NCBI GenBank assembly: GCA_035079385.1
Contig: JAVHKY010000025.1
Location: forward strand, 16,404,501 to 16,468,500
Direction: 5' to 3'
Length of the DNA stretch: 64,000 bases
Source of the DNA: Aspidiotus rigidus
Taxonomy: Eukaryota > Arthropoda > Insecta > Hemiptera > Diaspididae
The translations under genes and the position numbers were made by a program. The notes beneath the pieces were generated by a model. That model did no database searches. It was given only the letters and a program-made list of their open reading frames with translations, and was not told the origin of the DNA. This document shows, in pieces, positions 46,001 through 56,493 of this stretch (position 1 is the first letter of the stretch; each line of letters begins with the position of its first letter).

Positions 46001-47147
46001 ACCTATTAAAAAATAATCAACATTAAATTTTACTTTTTTTCATGGCCCAGAATTTTCAACTCATTCTATGAGGCCCCAGGGCCAAAAAGTTTGAGCACCG
46101 CTGTTTTAGAGTATTCACATACACCAAATTTTCGTACTCTGCTAATTGTTATTCAGGACTTTTTACACTTCCTTTTTTTTCCCATTTCTTCCGATCGTTT
46201 GCTTCATTTTCCTCTTAAGGGTGGGTGTGAGTATACAATTATTATGAACTGTTTTCATTCGCTGTCTTGAAGGGACACATCAATTTGCAAAGATCCTAAC
46301 ACCTCTCAATGCATTGAATTTCAAACTTACTCGTACCGGTCTACGAGAAAGGTCTTCAGGAACGTCTTGAGATTCTTCTCTAGGCGGAGCGTTTTTATGC
46401 AGAATTTTGCGAAACACAGACTGAAACAGAAATATATCAATCCGGTTTAAAAATACACACAATCGGTATGATCACGGTAATTTATAAATAGCACTAGTGA
46501 AAGTGGGCTTGATAGCTTTCTACTGAAAAAGAAGCTCAGTTCACAAGATGATAATAAAGACAAAAAATAGACTTTTTCCCCGTGACATATTGAACAGGCT
46601 GCTCGCTGCGGCATGGTACCAACCATTGCCCAAGATTTCATAAGAATTAGTGATTGGTCTCGATTATTAATATAATTTATTGATAAGTATTTCAAAACAA
46701 ACATGAATGAAGAAACATCCAAATTCTAAACATAAACCCTTGGTTCCTTATAGATTTTTTATTCGTGAACATCAATAGGGAAACGTCCCCTACGTTATCT
46801 CATGGAAATCGCTAACATGAGTACCTAACAGTTTGGCTTCTCTCACTCGCCGTTATCAATGCTCACAACACCGTGGAGAAAGTTTACTCAGACTAAAACC
46901 TCACTAGCATTTGTACAATGTCAAAAAAAAACCTAGGCGCTGTTCTTTCACAGCGTAAATGTTCTGGGGTTGTTTAGATGATATTCCAACTTACGAATAA
47001 GATAATGATGATTATAATGATGACACCGATAACTCCAACAAGTATCCCGCTCCAAGATGGGCTCCCCGAAGCTGTTGAACTTCTGTTCCGCCTTTGTAGT
47101 TGCGCACCAGACGAAACTTCACTTTTTGATGGAGTCGATTTACTCAT
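43054..47147 (-). CDS. Membrane-anchored SMP-30/regucalcin-like protein, copy A (7 exons)
   Basis: Exons in coding order: 47147-46995, 46420-46331, 45469-45283, 45209-44988, 44693-44454, 43638-43541, 43401-43054. GT-AG throughout; the joined 1338 bases are open (445 residues). Residues 1-33 are Ser-rich and polar, and 34-51 are an Ile-rich membrane segment, so the protein is probably type II. The beta-propeller begins with F-P-E-S-L-Y-W-D-D (82-104), the SMP-30 G-E-G-P-x-W-D equivalent, keeping the metal-ligand Glu98. Later boxes match the family: I-T-G-M-A-F-D then V-D-T, R-P-Y-D-V-A-C-D then F-L-W-V, and G-G-L-Y near the end. The usual R-x-N-D-G substrate loop reads I-S-V-A-R-I, the N-G ligand is T-G, and P-D-G is P-Y-D. 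Lactonase activity is therefore doubtful. Yellow/strictosidine-synthase-like proteins are alternatives, but the propeller boxes fit SMP-30 best. Confidence 0.85.
45754..46103. mobile_element. hAT-like MITE in SMP-30-like copy A intron 2
   Basis: Starts CAGCGCGGTGCTCGACCTAC and ends (reverse complement) CAGCGGTGCTCAAACTTTTT, a hAT-type terminal inverted repeat. Flanking 8-bp direct repeats are TTTTAAGG (45746-45753) and TTTTAGAG (46104-46111), six of eight matching. About 350 bp, no coding capacity. The GC-rich ends with GGCCCG words stand out from the AT-rich intron. Confidence 0.8.
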
Positions 47148-47270
47148 GGCAGTTTAAGCACGTAACTGATATCTGATAAAAGGGGATAAGTATCATGATG
47201 AAAGTTCGCTTGAATCACGATAACTGATAACGATGAAATAAGCTTAAAAAAACTGAATCAGGTACTTAGC

Positions 47271-47281
47271 CAAATATATTT
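47271..47281 (-). promoter_or_regulatory. Candidate TATA region of SMP-30-like copy A
   Basis: Minus-strand AAATATATTTG block about 124 bases above the start codon. The same block with matching surroundings (TAGCCAAATATATTTC on the plus strand) lies about 115 bases above the start of copy B. Conservation between the paralogues suggests a core promoter. Confidence 0.4.
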
Positions 47282-47325
47282 CCGTCAATTACCGTCAGAG
47301 TTCGTCCAAGAGAGCTCGAGACACA

Positions 47326-47482
47326 GGCGTCATCCAAATTCGTAGTTTAGGGTTCGCCTAACGCAGTTGACCAAGCGGTGGATCTGCAACACTCAACAAT
47401 TTGCGTAGTGTACAGCTGTATGCAGAGCTTTATGCGCACTCAACGCGTTAGGCGAACCTAAACTACAAATTTGGATGATGCC
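47326..47482. mobile_element. Short inverted-repeat MITE upstream of SMP-30-like copy A
   Basis: About 157 bp with terminal inverted repeats of roughly 38 bp (left begins GGCGTCATCCAAATTCGTAG, right ends in its complement). Non-coding. It lies some 50 bases beyond the candidate TATA region of copy A and is absent from copy B. Confidence 0.75.
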
Positions 47483-47639
47483 CGTATTTGTTAACTTTAT
47501 AGGTGTAGCAAAGACGACCTCTGTAGCCAAAACGAAGTTTGCAAAACTAATAAAGGTTCTTACTTGTTTTGTGATAAATTGCCTAGTATTGCTCACGGAC
47601 TTCCATCTGTTACCAAAGTGGAGCCTGGTGTAGTCAGTT

Positions 47640-49335
47640 GTTCTAGGTAAGGAGGTGGCGTTCTTGGCGGCTCCAAGGGATCTATATGAACGTGATTTGG
47701 GTGTTGATAGAGTTAAGGTTGAGGTTGAGTAATGTAAGGTAGATGCGTTGGATGAGGAGGTGAGTGGTATAGATGTCCATCATAGAGTGTAGAGAAGAAA
47801 GTGAGTCAATAAGGAGAAGAAATTTGCCGTTTGGAGGGAGTTGAGATAGATGAGAAAGGCAGGAGAATATAGCCATCAATTCGGCTGTGAATGTGGATGC
47901 AATATTACATATTACAGGAAGTTAGGCATCCATTTATGGAATATGCGTAAGCAGTTTTATTCGATTTTTTGGATCCGTCTGAGAAGCAAATTGTGTAACC
48001 AGTATAGTCTCGTATCAACTTTCGAATGTTTTGGATGGCAATGATGTTGTCTGATTTGGGGATTTGTTGATTCAGGGAGGGGGGAGGTAATATAGATGAG
48101 TTGCAAGGGATCTGCTTTGTAAGGCTTATTGAGGGAGAGGTTATATGTTTATTGTGAGTCAAAAGGGTTCAATGTTTTGGAGAAAGATTGTGTTATAATC
48201 ATAAAGAGAGATCATCAGGGAATTGAGAAACAGAGGATAAGAAATATGAAGTTAGTACAAGTCTACGAAAGGAGAGTGGAGGTTCTGCGGCTTCAGCGCA
48301 TAAACTGAGTTTAGGGCTTGTGCGATAGGCTCCTAGGACCACTCTCAGAGAGGAAGTTTGAATAGAGTCGAGTAAGGAGAGGACAGATTTGTTGGTTAAA
48401 TTGTATACTGGCGCTCCGTAATCTAATTTAGCTCGAATAAGACTCTTATAGAGTTGTAGTAGTAGTTTTCCGGAGCATCCTTTGGAGGGGTGTGAGATGA
48501 ACTTAACGATACTTAAGGCACTCGTGCATGTTGCTTTTAGAAATTTAAATAAGTTTTTGATCAAAGTGGAGGCCGAGAAGTTTAGCAGAATTTCGGAGTG
48601 GGATTTCAAAATTTTGTAGGAAGAGAGGTTGGAGGGAGGGGGTAATGCGTCTTTTTTTGAAAATAACTAGATAGGTTTTGGAGGTAGAGAATTTGAAGCC
48701 ACTTTTTGATGTCCAGGTAGTAATTAGGTTTAGAGTTTCCTGGAGAAGTCTGTGGGCCCTTCGAGGGTTGGAATCATCAGCAAAAAGACGTTGGGTAAGG
48801 GGAGGGTTAACAAGTTTCGTGATGTCATTGATGGCTACGAGGAAGAGCAAGACACTAAATACTTCTCCCTGGAGCACACCGTTTTCGACAGGAAGAGAGG
48901 AAGAGGTTGTATTTCGAATTCGTACTTTTAATGATCGGTCATGAAGGAAACTCTGGAGAATATTAAGGAGATTGCCTCGAAGGACAATTTCGTGAAGTTT
49001 GTTTGCAATGAGGTGTCTCCAGACTCGGGGGAAGGCTTCTTTGAGATAAAAAAAGATGGAGTTAAGACAGGATTTTCTGAGCGTAGACTTATTGGTTTGC
49101 GATTGGAGATCGACAAGGGATTGAGTGGTGTTTCGTCCTTTTCTAAAGCCGTATTGGTAAGGTGAGAGAATGTTGCCGAAGTATTCTTTTATTAAGTATT
49201 TTTTGAAATAGTTTACCCAGGACACTGAATAATGCTATAGGACGATATGATGGCGGGAGGAGTGGGTCTGAGCCAGGTTTCAGGATGGTAGGATGATGAC
49301 GGGTTCTCACTCCTGATTGGTTGATTCGAAGCTTA
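47640..49335 (-). mobile_element. I-clade LINE, 5'-truncated (RT + RNase H)
   Basis: Minus-strand frames cover an RT domain (49373-48545) with P-P-S-Y-R-P-I-A-L, a Y-G-F-R-K-G-R-N-T-T box and catalytic F-A-D-D, then the thumb region (48609-48199; L-D-Y-G-A-P-V-Y, R-T-S-P). An RNase H domain is legible at 48110-48060 (C-F-S-D-G-S-K) and 47810-47780 (I-D-S-L-S-S-L). Two or three frameshifts and internal stops inactivate it. Its left border coincides with the end of homology between the 3' flanks of the two SMP-30-like genes. The RNase H and the R-T-S-P box place it in the I group. Confidence 0.8.
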
Positions 49336-49457
49336 TACACATCCTCAATGTCGTCGCAATAAAAAAAGAACAAATTTCTTCTTGATAGAAATTTTACCCA
49401 TCATAATTATATTTGAGAGATACCTAAGTTACGTGATTAAAATAAAAAAACTAGTGT

Positions 49458-52400
49458 TCAGATGTACCGACATTCGGCATCATAATCATCAACATTACTG
49501 TGTGAAGGGACTGTGGTGGTACTCGCTTTCACCTCCAGCAGCATACCACGTTGTAGATGGCGAATCGGCATAGGCGGGTAGGTCTTATTCAAAAAGTACA
49601 CTCCACCTATTGAGTATTTGTTTTCAACATTTTTCAAGTTTAGACTGGAAGGGGATTCTTTGCCAGTAGAAATTATGATTTTATTCAATGATTTCAAACC
49701 AATACGAAGCCCAACTGTCATTCGACCTGGTACTGGATAGGACTCTACCTGGGCCACCTGGGTCGGAATTCTTGTCGTAGAAATCCGAATTATCTGCAAT
49801 AGAAAAGAATTTTTCAATAATGTGACTAAGGACGTTGATATTTCTACAGAATATTAATCGAAAAACATACGAAACTTCAAAGGACAGATTTCTCTACCCT
49901 GATACAGAAATATTTCTTCTATGCTTCATAATAGTAGCGTAACTGTTGGAATAAAGAGTGTCAACGTACTTTATTATCTTCTATTAATGCTACCCATAAG
50001 AAATTGTCACCGTCACAAGCCACATCGTAAGGTCTGGCCTTGGTTCTCATCACCAATTCGGGCCAAGCTAAAAACAGTGGAGTAAACTATTGGAATGTAG
50101 TTTGAATGACAAATGGAGATGGATTAACCTACGAAGATTAATTTATAAAAATTTTATAAATACTAAAATATGATATTCTGGTTTATTTATAATAATTTTA
50201 TTAATAATAATTTCTTTTCTTGGATATTCTTTTATTTGAAGACAGATATCTTATTGAACAAGAATAGTTATTACTAATTTTATTCCCGTTATTCCATTAA
50301 TTGGAAATAATTTATTATATTTAATTTGACGCAATCGATTTATTAACAATATTTTAATTAATCAATTTTTTTCAATTCATTTTATTTCAGCGTAATATTA
50401 TCATCATTTAATTATTTTACATATTAGGTAATAAATCATCTAATCCTTTAAAGTTAAAAATAATAATATTGATCAAATTCATTTGAATCCTTTATTTATT
50501 TTTAAAGATAATGTCAATATTACTATTTTTTAATATATTTTCTTAATAATTTAATATACATTGTACCATTAAAAATAAATAATCCAGATAATTTTAATCA
50601 AATAATAATATTTAATCATATTGAACCAGAATGATATTTTTAATTTTTTTATTCAATTTTACATTCAATTATTAATAAATTATTAGGAATATTTATGACA
50701 TTAAAATCAATTATTATCTTAATTTTTTTTTACCAAATTTAAATAAATCAACAATTTTTTAATAATAAATTTATTCCAATTAGAAAAATTTTCATTCATA
50801 TTCTAATCATATTATGTATTAGTTTTAATTTCTTTTATTGATTCAAAACCATCTAAAGAACATTATATTATAATTGTAAATCAATTGATAATTTTTTTTT
50901 TAATATTTCATTATTATAAAATTATTAAATAAAAATAGTTAAAATATAAATAATAAATATAAATATACAAAAGAAATTTTTTTCATATAATTTGTATTAT
51001 TGAATCATAACAAAAATGAATAATATAATATTCGAATTCATAAAAATATTAATAAAATTAATTGTTAAATTGTAAATTTCTATATAATTAGTTTAAAAAA
51101 ATATTATAATTTTATTGTTAAATTAATAAAATAAATTATATCCAAATATTCTACTATATAAAATTATAAATTTAAATGAACTTCATTCTACATTGAATCC
51201 AGAATAAGTTCAGACTCTCTTTCATAAAAATCAGATGGAAGTTGTTGTAATTCTATTAATAAAATTGATAATCATATAAATAAACAAATAAAATTTATAT
51301 ATTGAAAACTTGAAAATTTTTGATAATTAATAAACATATTGATATTGAATATTTAAATATAATTACAATAAAAAATAATATTATTACAATTACTAAAATA
51401 TCATAAGATAAGAATGGAATAATAGCTCAAATAAAACTAATTTGTAATCCAACATATTATATAGATTTTTGTACTAATAAACAAAAAATTAAAAATAATA
51501 ATTTAATTAATATAAACAATATTATAATAATAGAAAAATTTTGATCTCCTAATGATCAATAATTAAAATTAATTAAAATATAAATTAATTATATCTAATT
51601 AAAATTGCAATAAACCAATAAATATAACTTTATTGGGTCCATAACAAAATTGAATTATTCTTATTATTTTTCGTTCAATTAATGAAAAAAATCCTATTCC
51701 AACTAATGTTAATAAAATTTAAGTTATTAAATTTATATTTAAATTCTAAATTTAAATCATAATAACATTAAATTTTCCAATTTGATAACTATGTATCGAC
51801 TTATTCAATAATTTTGAATCGACAGGTAATATGTACATATTAAAATTAAGATATAATTTTAAATCTTTATAATTAATTTTTTAAAAATTAATAATTTCAG
51901 CCTGCAGAATATTTTTTAAATAGAGAGAGTTTTAAGCAGGCAAAATTTGCTTTGAGATTGAGCAAGAGTCATTAGATGACACTACACAAAAAAAAAAAAT
52001 AATAAATAATAAAAAATCATGAACGAAATTATAAGGTTCTAGAAGTATTTTTGATGCTGATCACAATGCCGTCAGCCATTTTTCAAAATTGGCTCTGGTT
52101 ATCGAGAATTGAACATAATATCAAGTTCCCGTAAATCGTAGCGACGCGCAGTCCATGTTCTCATACTCACGAAATTCGATAGCTGGGTAACATAGACTGC
52201 GTGTCCCTACAATTTGCGAGAACCTGATGTGTTCATTTCTCGATAACCAGAGCCAATTTTGAAAAATAGCTGACGGCATCGTGATCAGCGTCGTAAATAC
52301 TTCTAGAATCTTATAATTTCGTTCGTGAATTTTTCAATTTTTTTTTTTTGTGTGAAGTAATTGCTCAATGTGAGATGAGGCCGAAGCGAAAAATGAAACC

Positions 52401-54806
52401 CTATTTTCGACCTCAACATATTATGTGCTCTTAAGGAAAGAATACAAAAACATTCTTCTCACTTAATTGTTCCACTCTATTATAGACTGCATAGTTCCAT
52501 TTGAGGATTGCGAAAGTTTGCGTATCAACCATAAATAACCGATGACCCTCCTTATCAAACGTCATACCGGTTATGGAACGATGTTCAACCATCGCTTTCG
52601 AAGAATCAAAAAAACACAACAATTTCACGTCCTCGACTCTGTTTTCGGAGAACCTTTTGAAGGTCACTTCAGAAGAATTTTTAATTTCTATATCCTTGCA
52701 AACTGTAATAATAGAAATCGCGCCAAGAGGCGAGCATTAGGGGATGTAAATAATTTTCCAAGTCATTCACAAATACGTGAGCGAATGGTTTACCACGCTT
52801 CGTACTCTAGACGCAGGGGTATAAGAATATAGTAGCTCTTGAGGAAGAACTTTCAGAAAGCGAATAAAGCGGAGGAAAAATTCAGACAATGCAAGCCGTT
52901 GGTGGAATTGCGTATTTTTATCAATCAACTTCTAATCCTATTCGCTCTAACGCAGAATGTGCAAATTACCAAAAATAAGTGAACCGCTGGGTGTAATTCT
53001 GCCTGCTGAAATTTCTTTGGAAGCTTCACATATTTCAGCTTTCCAATGAGCCTCTGCAACGGTATTCGACCACGGCCTTTCCCACTTAATCGATATCAAA
53101 GCAGAACCAAAGCCTCCATAGAAGTGGGCCCCTTCGAATGGATAAATAAACTTGAGATTGTACGGCCTGTCATCTTTATGTGTACCTGCAACGTGTCTAC
53201 TAATCTTACGAAAAAAATCTCACTTTCCACGCTCGTGAGGAAAAAATGAATACCTTACGTCGCAACTTATTTTCGATTAATCTGAAATCAGCGAGAGAAT
53301 AATCGTAGGTAACGGTGCCGTTTCGAGTGCTCCACCTGTAAAAGTACCCCGCGACTGTGTCTACAAAATAGAGAGACCGGGTAGTGTCGTCCCAATACAA
53401 AGATTCTGGGAATGATAAATCTTCACCAAATAAATGAATTACCGGACCGAGTGGCTGAAATTGAAATTATTGTAACGAGCGAAAGAGCATAAGACGGTTC
53501 ATTTTATGCGTCTGTTACAGAGCTCTGCTAGGATGAACGCCACTTTCCACGCTACACTCGAAGATGATGTTGTATGACAGCCCAAATAAATGACGCAGGA
53601 ATGATTATTACAAGTTATTCACTACTATATTGATGAAATCAATTTTTAAGAATGAGACACACAAAAGTTGGAGTAGAGTTTACTCTAGTAACTTCAAAAC
53701 TTTTCTAGGTGGCCCTCCTACGAATTTTACAAAAGAAAAGAACAAAAAGAAAATGTGTCCCGTTAATAGTCATTATCACTCATCATAGGACTTTGAGAAA
53801 TTTCGTACAGCAGCCTTCACTTTGCCCCTCCTCCAAATAGATACCTGGAAGAGGTCATTTGTTCGCCCGGAAAATGAGATATTGTTTCAGAAAAAATGTT
53901 GCAAAAATCGCATTTCTTTCCGCACTACGAGAAAAATCCTTCATTCTTATCTTTAACGCTCTTTCTTTCAGGCACCTTTCGATAAAAATATCGATTTGCG
54001 ATGATATTTCAAACTTACAGGCGCACGAGTTCCTCCCCGAGGGAGTTCTGGATATTCGTCAGACGGGACGTCGTCATGATGGAATATAAGCTGTAACAGA
54101 AACGTATCAATCCGATTTAAAAATGCATAGTGGACGTAAAACCATCGGTATGATTACGGTAGTTTATAAAGCACGAGTGAAGATGGATTTAATAGCTACA
54201 CGTTGAAATAGAAACTCGGTTCACGGAAGCTGATAACAATAGAAACAAAAAATAGACCTTCTCCCTGTGACTATTAAGCAGGCTGCTTGCTGCGGCCTGG
54301 TACCAGCCACCACCCAAGAACCCATAAGAATAAGGCGTACATGGGGAACGTCTTGATAATCAAAATTTTATGGAAATCGATTAAGTGGTTCAACCAATAA
54401 TTGACTATCAAACACAAACGTACCTATTTTGATTCTTTCACTCACCTTTATCAATGCCGTCACACCACCAGAGGGAAAGTCTACCAACATTCAAGGCTTC
54501 AAAGTTAATCATTGAACCTCACTAGCTGTTGTAACGTCAAAAAGGAACCTAGCTTCTATGTTCTTGGGTTATTTAGATGGTATTCCAACTCACCAATAAG
54601 ATAATGATTATAAAGAGGAGGCCAAAAACTGCTAGAAAAATCCCGAGAATTTGCCACTTCCATTTGCGAATGTAATTAGAAAAACTAGCGAAACTAGAAA
54701 TTGTTTTTTTGGGAGACGGGCTCCCCGAAGCTGTTGAACTTTTCTTCGGTGTTTGCGGTTGCGCAGCAGGCGAAATTTTACCTTTTGATGAAGTCGACTG
54801 ACTCAT
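49458..54806 (-). CDS. Membrane-anchored SMP-30/regucalcin-like protein, copy B (7 exons)
   Basis: Exons in coding order: 54806-54594, 54090-54019, 53454-53259, 53185-52970, 52702-52463, 50067-49970, 49793-49458. GT-AG throughout; 1371 joined bases are open (456 residues). The start at 54806 is preferred over 54818 because it aligns with copy A. The cytosolic tail is about 51 residues, rich in Ser, Pro and Lys, and a membrane segment follows at about 55-71. The propeller matches copy A box for box: F-P-E-S-L-Y-W-D-D with Glu112, I-T-G-M-T-F-D, and R-P-Y-D-V-A-C-D-G-D-N-F-L-W-V. Changes at expected metal and substrate ligands are the same as in copy A, so both probably lost them before duplicating. 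Exons 5 and 6 have the same length in both genes. Intron 5 holds a mitochondrial insert and a foldback element. Confidence 0.85.
50150..50935 (+). pseudogene. cytb: Nuclear mitochondrial insert: cytochrome b
   Basis: With the invertebrate mitochondrial code (TGA Trp, ATA Met, AGA Ser) the plus strand reads W-S-Q-M-S-Y-W then V-I-T-N-F-I-P-V-I-P near 50240-50300. It then reads H-L-I-I-L-H-I-L-G-N-K-S-S-N-P-L (about 50405-50450), the I-E-P-E-W-Y-F box near 50620-50640, and the C-terminal P-x-K-E-H-Y-I-M-I-V-N-Q-L region near 50850-50890. These are cytochrome b landmarks in correct order. A few stops and shifts show decay. Lies in intron 5 of SMP-30-like copy B. Confidence 0.85.
50930..51735 (-). 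pseudogene. nad1: Nuclear mitochondrial insert: NADH dehydrogenase subunit 1
   Basis: On the minus strand near 51715-51620 the reading is V-G-M-G-F-F-S-L-I-E-R-K-M-M, then G-P-N-K-V and I-G-L-L-Q. Near 51240-51180 it is D-F-Y-E-R-E-S-E-L-I, then, after a one-base shift, S-G-F-N-V-E-W-S-S-F. Near 51010 it is R-Y-D-S-M-M-Q-I-M-W-K. All are ND1 landmarks in order. It abuts the cytb fragment tail to tail with no room for the trnS2 gene that usually separates them in insects. Confidence 0.85.
51750..51860 (-). pseudogene. rrnS: Nuclear mitochondrial insert: 3' end of small-subunit rRNA
   Basis: The minus strand carries TGTACATATTACCTGTCGAT, then GAATAAGTCGATACATAGTT and an ATTGGAAA block. This is the conserved 3' end of insect 12S rRNA (TACACATCGCCCGTC, AAGTCGTAACA, CTGGAAAG). 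It sits directly upstream of nad1 with no rrnL between them. Confidence 0.65.
51982..52353. mobile_element. Foldback (long inverted-repeat) element in SMP-30-like copy B intron 5
   Basis: The ends are CACACAAAAAAA-type and its complement. About 100-120 bases inside each end are near-perfect inverted repeats (for example GGTTCTAGAAGTATTT at about 52042 and its complement at about 52290-52310; ATTGGCTCTGGTTATCGAGAA and its complement near 52240). A short unique centre of roughly 110 bases has no coding frame. Likely a non-autonomous DNA transposon. Confidence 0.8.
53455..54018. other. Intron 2 of SMP-30-like copy B
   Basis: Unique AT-rich sequence. It lacks the hAT-like MITE found in the corresponding intron of copy A. 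Confidence 0.4.
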
Positions 54807-54920
54807 GACAACACGCACATGACATCTGATTAAAAGATAAAAAATTCGCTTGAATCACGATAACAGACACACCCAAATATGATAACAATGAAACAACCTT
54901 AAAAAAGGATTTTCGGTAGC

Positions 54921-54931
54921 CAAATATATTT
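54921..54931 (-). promoter_or_regulatory. Candidate TATA region of SMP-30-like copy B
   Basis: Minus-strand AAATATATTTG block about 115 bases above the start, conserved with copy A. Both 5' flanks also share TTCGCTTGAATCACGATAAC between this block and the start codon. Confidence 0.4.
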
Positions 54932-55489
54932 CTGTTGACTACCTCCGTAAAATGACAAAAACCAAGTTTGCAAAACTGTTTTGCTCGATAAAGAGTGAAA
55001 AATTCTGGCCATCGAGCTATACAGAAGAGGAAAACTTGAAAAAAATTTTAGTTTCGAGTTATTCATGATAGCAGACAGAATTTAAAAAATTTGAGCCATT
55101 GAAGGAGTTGAATTTGGGAAATTTTCGACTTTAAGATAAAGGAGCGGAAAACACAGGAATGTAACGTTTCCTAAAATTTACAAAAGGATTAATATCGAAA
55201 CAGGAGGGTGGTTTTAGTAAAAGTCAGAAGATACAAAAATAAAACAAAGAGAAAAGAATTGAGATCAAAGAAAAACTAAAGAGAGGGTTAGTCGAAAAAA
55301 TACGAATTTTGAGAGTCGAGAAATATAAATTTAACCGCGGTTTCGGGAACGTCTCATCCTATCATCAGACAATTACAAGAATCACGTATTTAACACAAAT
55401 GTGTATCGAGTAAAATTGAAATAACTGAAAGAACAGGAATTTTAACCAGTAGGTTGATCGTGTCAGAAAATCAAGTAAAGTATTAGATT
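54932..55489. other. Spacer upstream of SMP-30-like copy B
   Basis: No gene. A degraded copy of the TATGATAGGAGG-type dispersed repeat lies at about 55030-55140. Confidence 0.35.
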
Positions 55490-56165
55490 TTATTTTGTTT
55501 TTTATATTTTTAAGTATTGTTCATTTCTATATTTTAATTAATATTTTGAAAATTTTATTAATTATACTTTTTATTTTGATTTAATTTCTTTAATATTTTA
55601 TTTATTAATTTTATTGATTTTAATTATAGTTTTTATTATAAATATTAATAATTATAAAATTATTAATTGATCATTTTATTTAATTTCAATATGTTTTTTT
55701 ATATTACTTAGTAATAATTAAATTTATTCATTTATTATGAAATTATTTTATTCATTATGATTTTAATAATAGTAAAGATAGACATTATTATGAAGGAATA
55801 AATTTAATTATTTGATCAATTTTATATATAATAATTTTTTCATATTTAAGTTGAATATATAGGCCTATACTTAAAACTATTATGACTACATTTTAATTTA
55901 GTAAATTTAAGAAATTTAATATTATTAATGATTTTAATAATTTTTTAAATAAAAATATCAATGTTTATATTTTATTATTGATTATTAAAAGTTCATTGGT
56001 TCATTGTGAAGTTTCAATAAATCTTTCAATTTTACTATCTCCTGTTATTTTGAAATTAGGTAGGTTTGGTATAATTGTATTATAAAATTGTTAAATTTAT
56101 TTATAATAAAATTAATTTTATATTTAGGTTTAATTGGAATAATTTATTACTCAATATACTTTACA
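55490..56165 (+). pseudogene. nad4: Nuclear mitochondrial insert: nad4, left part
   Basis: Very AT-rich. With mitochondrial code the plus strand at about 56005-56085 reads C-E-V-S-M-N-L-S-I-L-L-S-P-V-I-L-K-L-G. This corresponds to the conserved E-A-P-V-S-G-S-M-I-L-A-G-V-L-L-K-L-G of ND4. Preceding sequence fits upstream ND4 membrane helices but is too decayed to trace fully. Confidence 0.6.
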
Positions 56166-56493
56166 ACCTCTCCGATCTGCCCTTAACATTTCTATTAATA
56201 TACAACAAACTCTCAATAACAACTCCGAAACAATTGACTCAACTCTAACTTACTTACAATCTACTGACTTTTACAACCACATTTAACTCCAAACGATGAC
56301 GCCAAAAAAAAAATAGAATATTTTTGTTTTCCTTTATATTTTTATTTCATCTCAATTCTTTTACATGTATTTTGTTTTCAACTTTCCTTCCTTTCTACTT
56401 TATTAAATACTAAGTTTATGAAACGCAGAACTATCTGCCGAGCAAATAGCCCTTAGCGCAGCTGCATTTCTCGTAAAAAAAAAAAAAAAAAAA
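56166..56493 (+). mobile_element. LINE 3' end with poly-A tail, inserted in the mitochondrial fragment
   Basis: A block of ordinary base composition inside mitochondrial sequence. It begins with about 38 codons of open frame ending in the Y-L-Q-S-T-D-F-Y-N-H-I type C-terminus seen in RNase H-bearing LINEs, then a 3' untranslated region. It ends in an A run of about 22 (56475-56496). A 5'-truncated retrotransposition event is the simplest reading. Confidence 0.6.

Noticed and set aside
50900..51140. tRNA gene between cytb and nad1
   Set aside because: I could not fold a convincing cloverleaf, and the cytb and nad1 readings leave no space for one.
50150..51900. Mitochondrial contamination or misassembly
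   Set aside because: The segment is flanked on both sides by intron sequence of one intact gene, and its coding frames are broken, which fits a nuclear insert. Long-read support would settle it.
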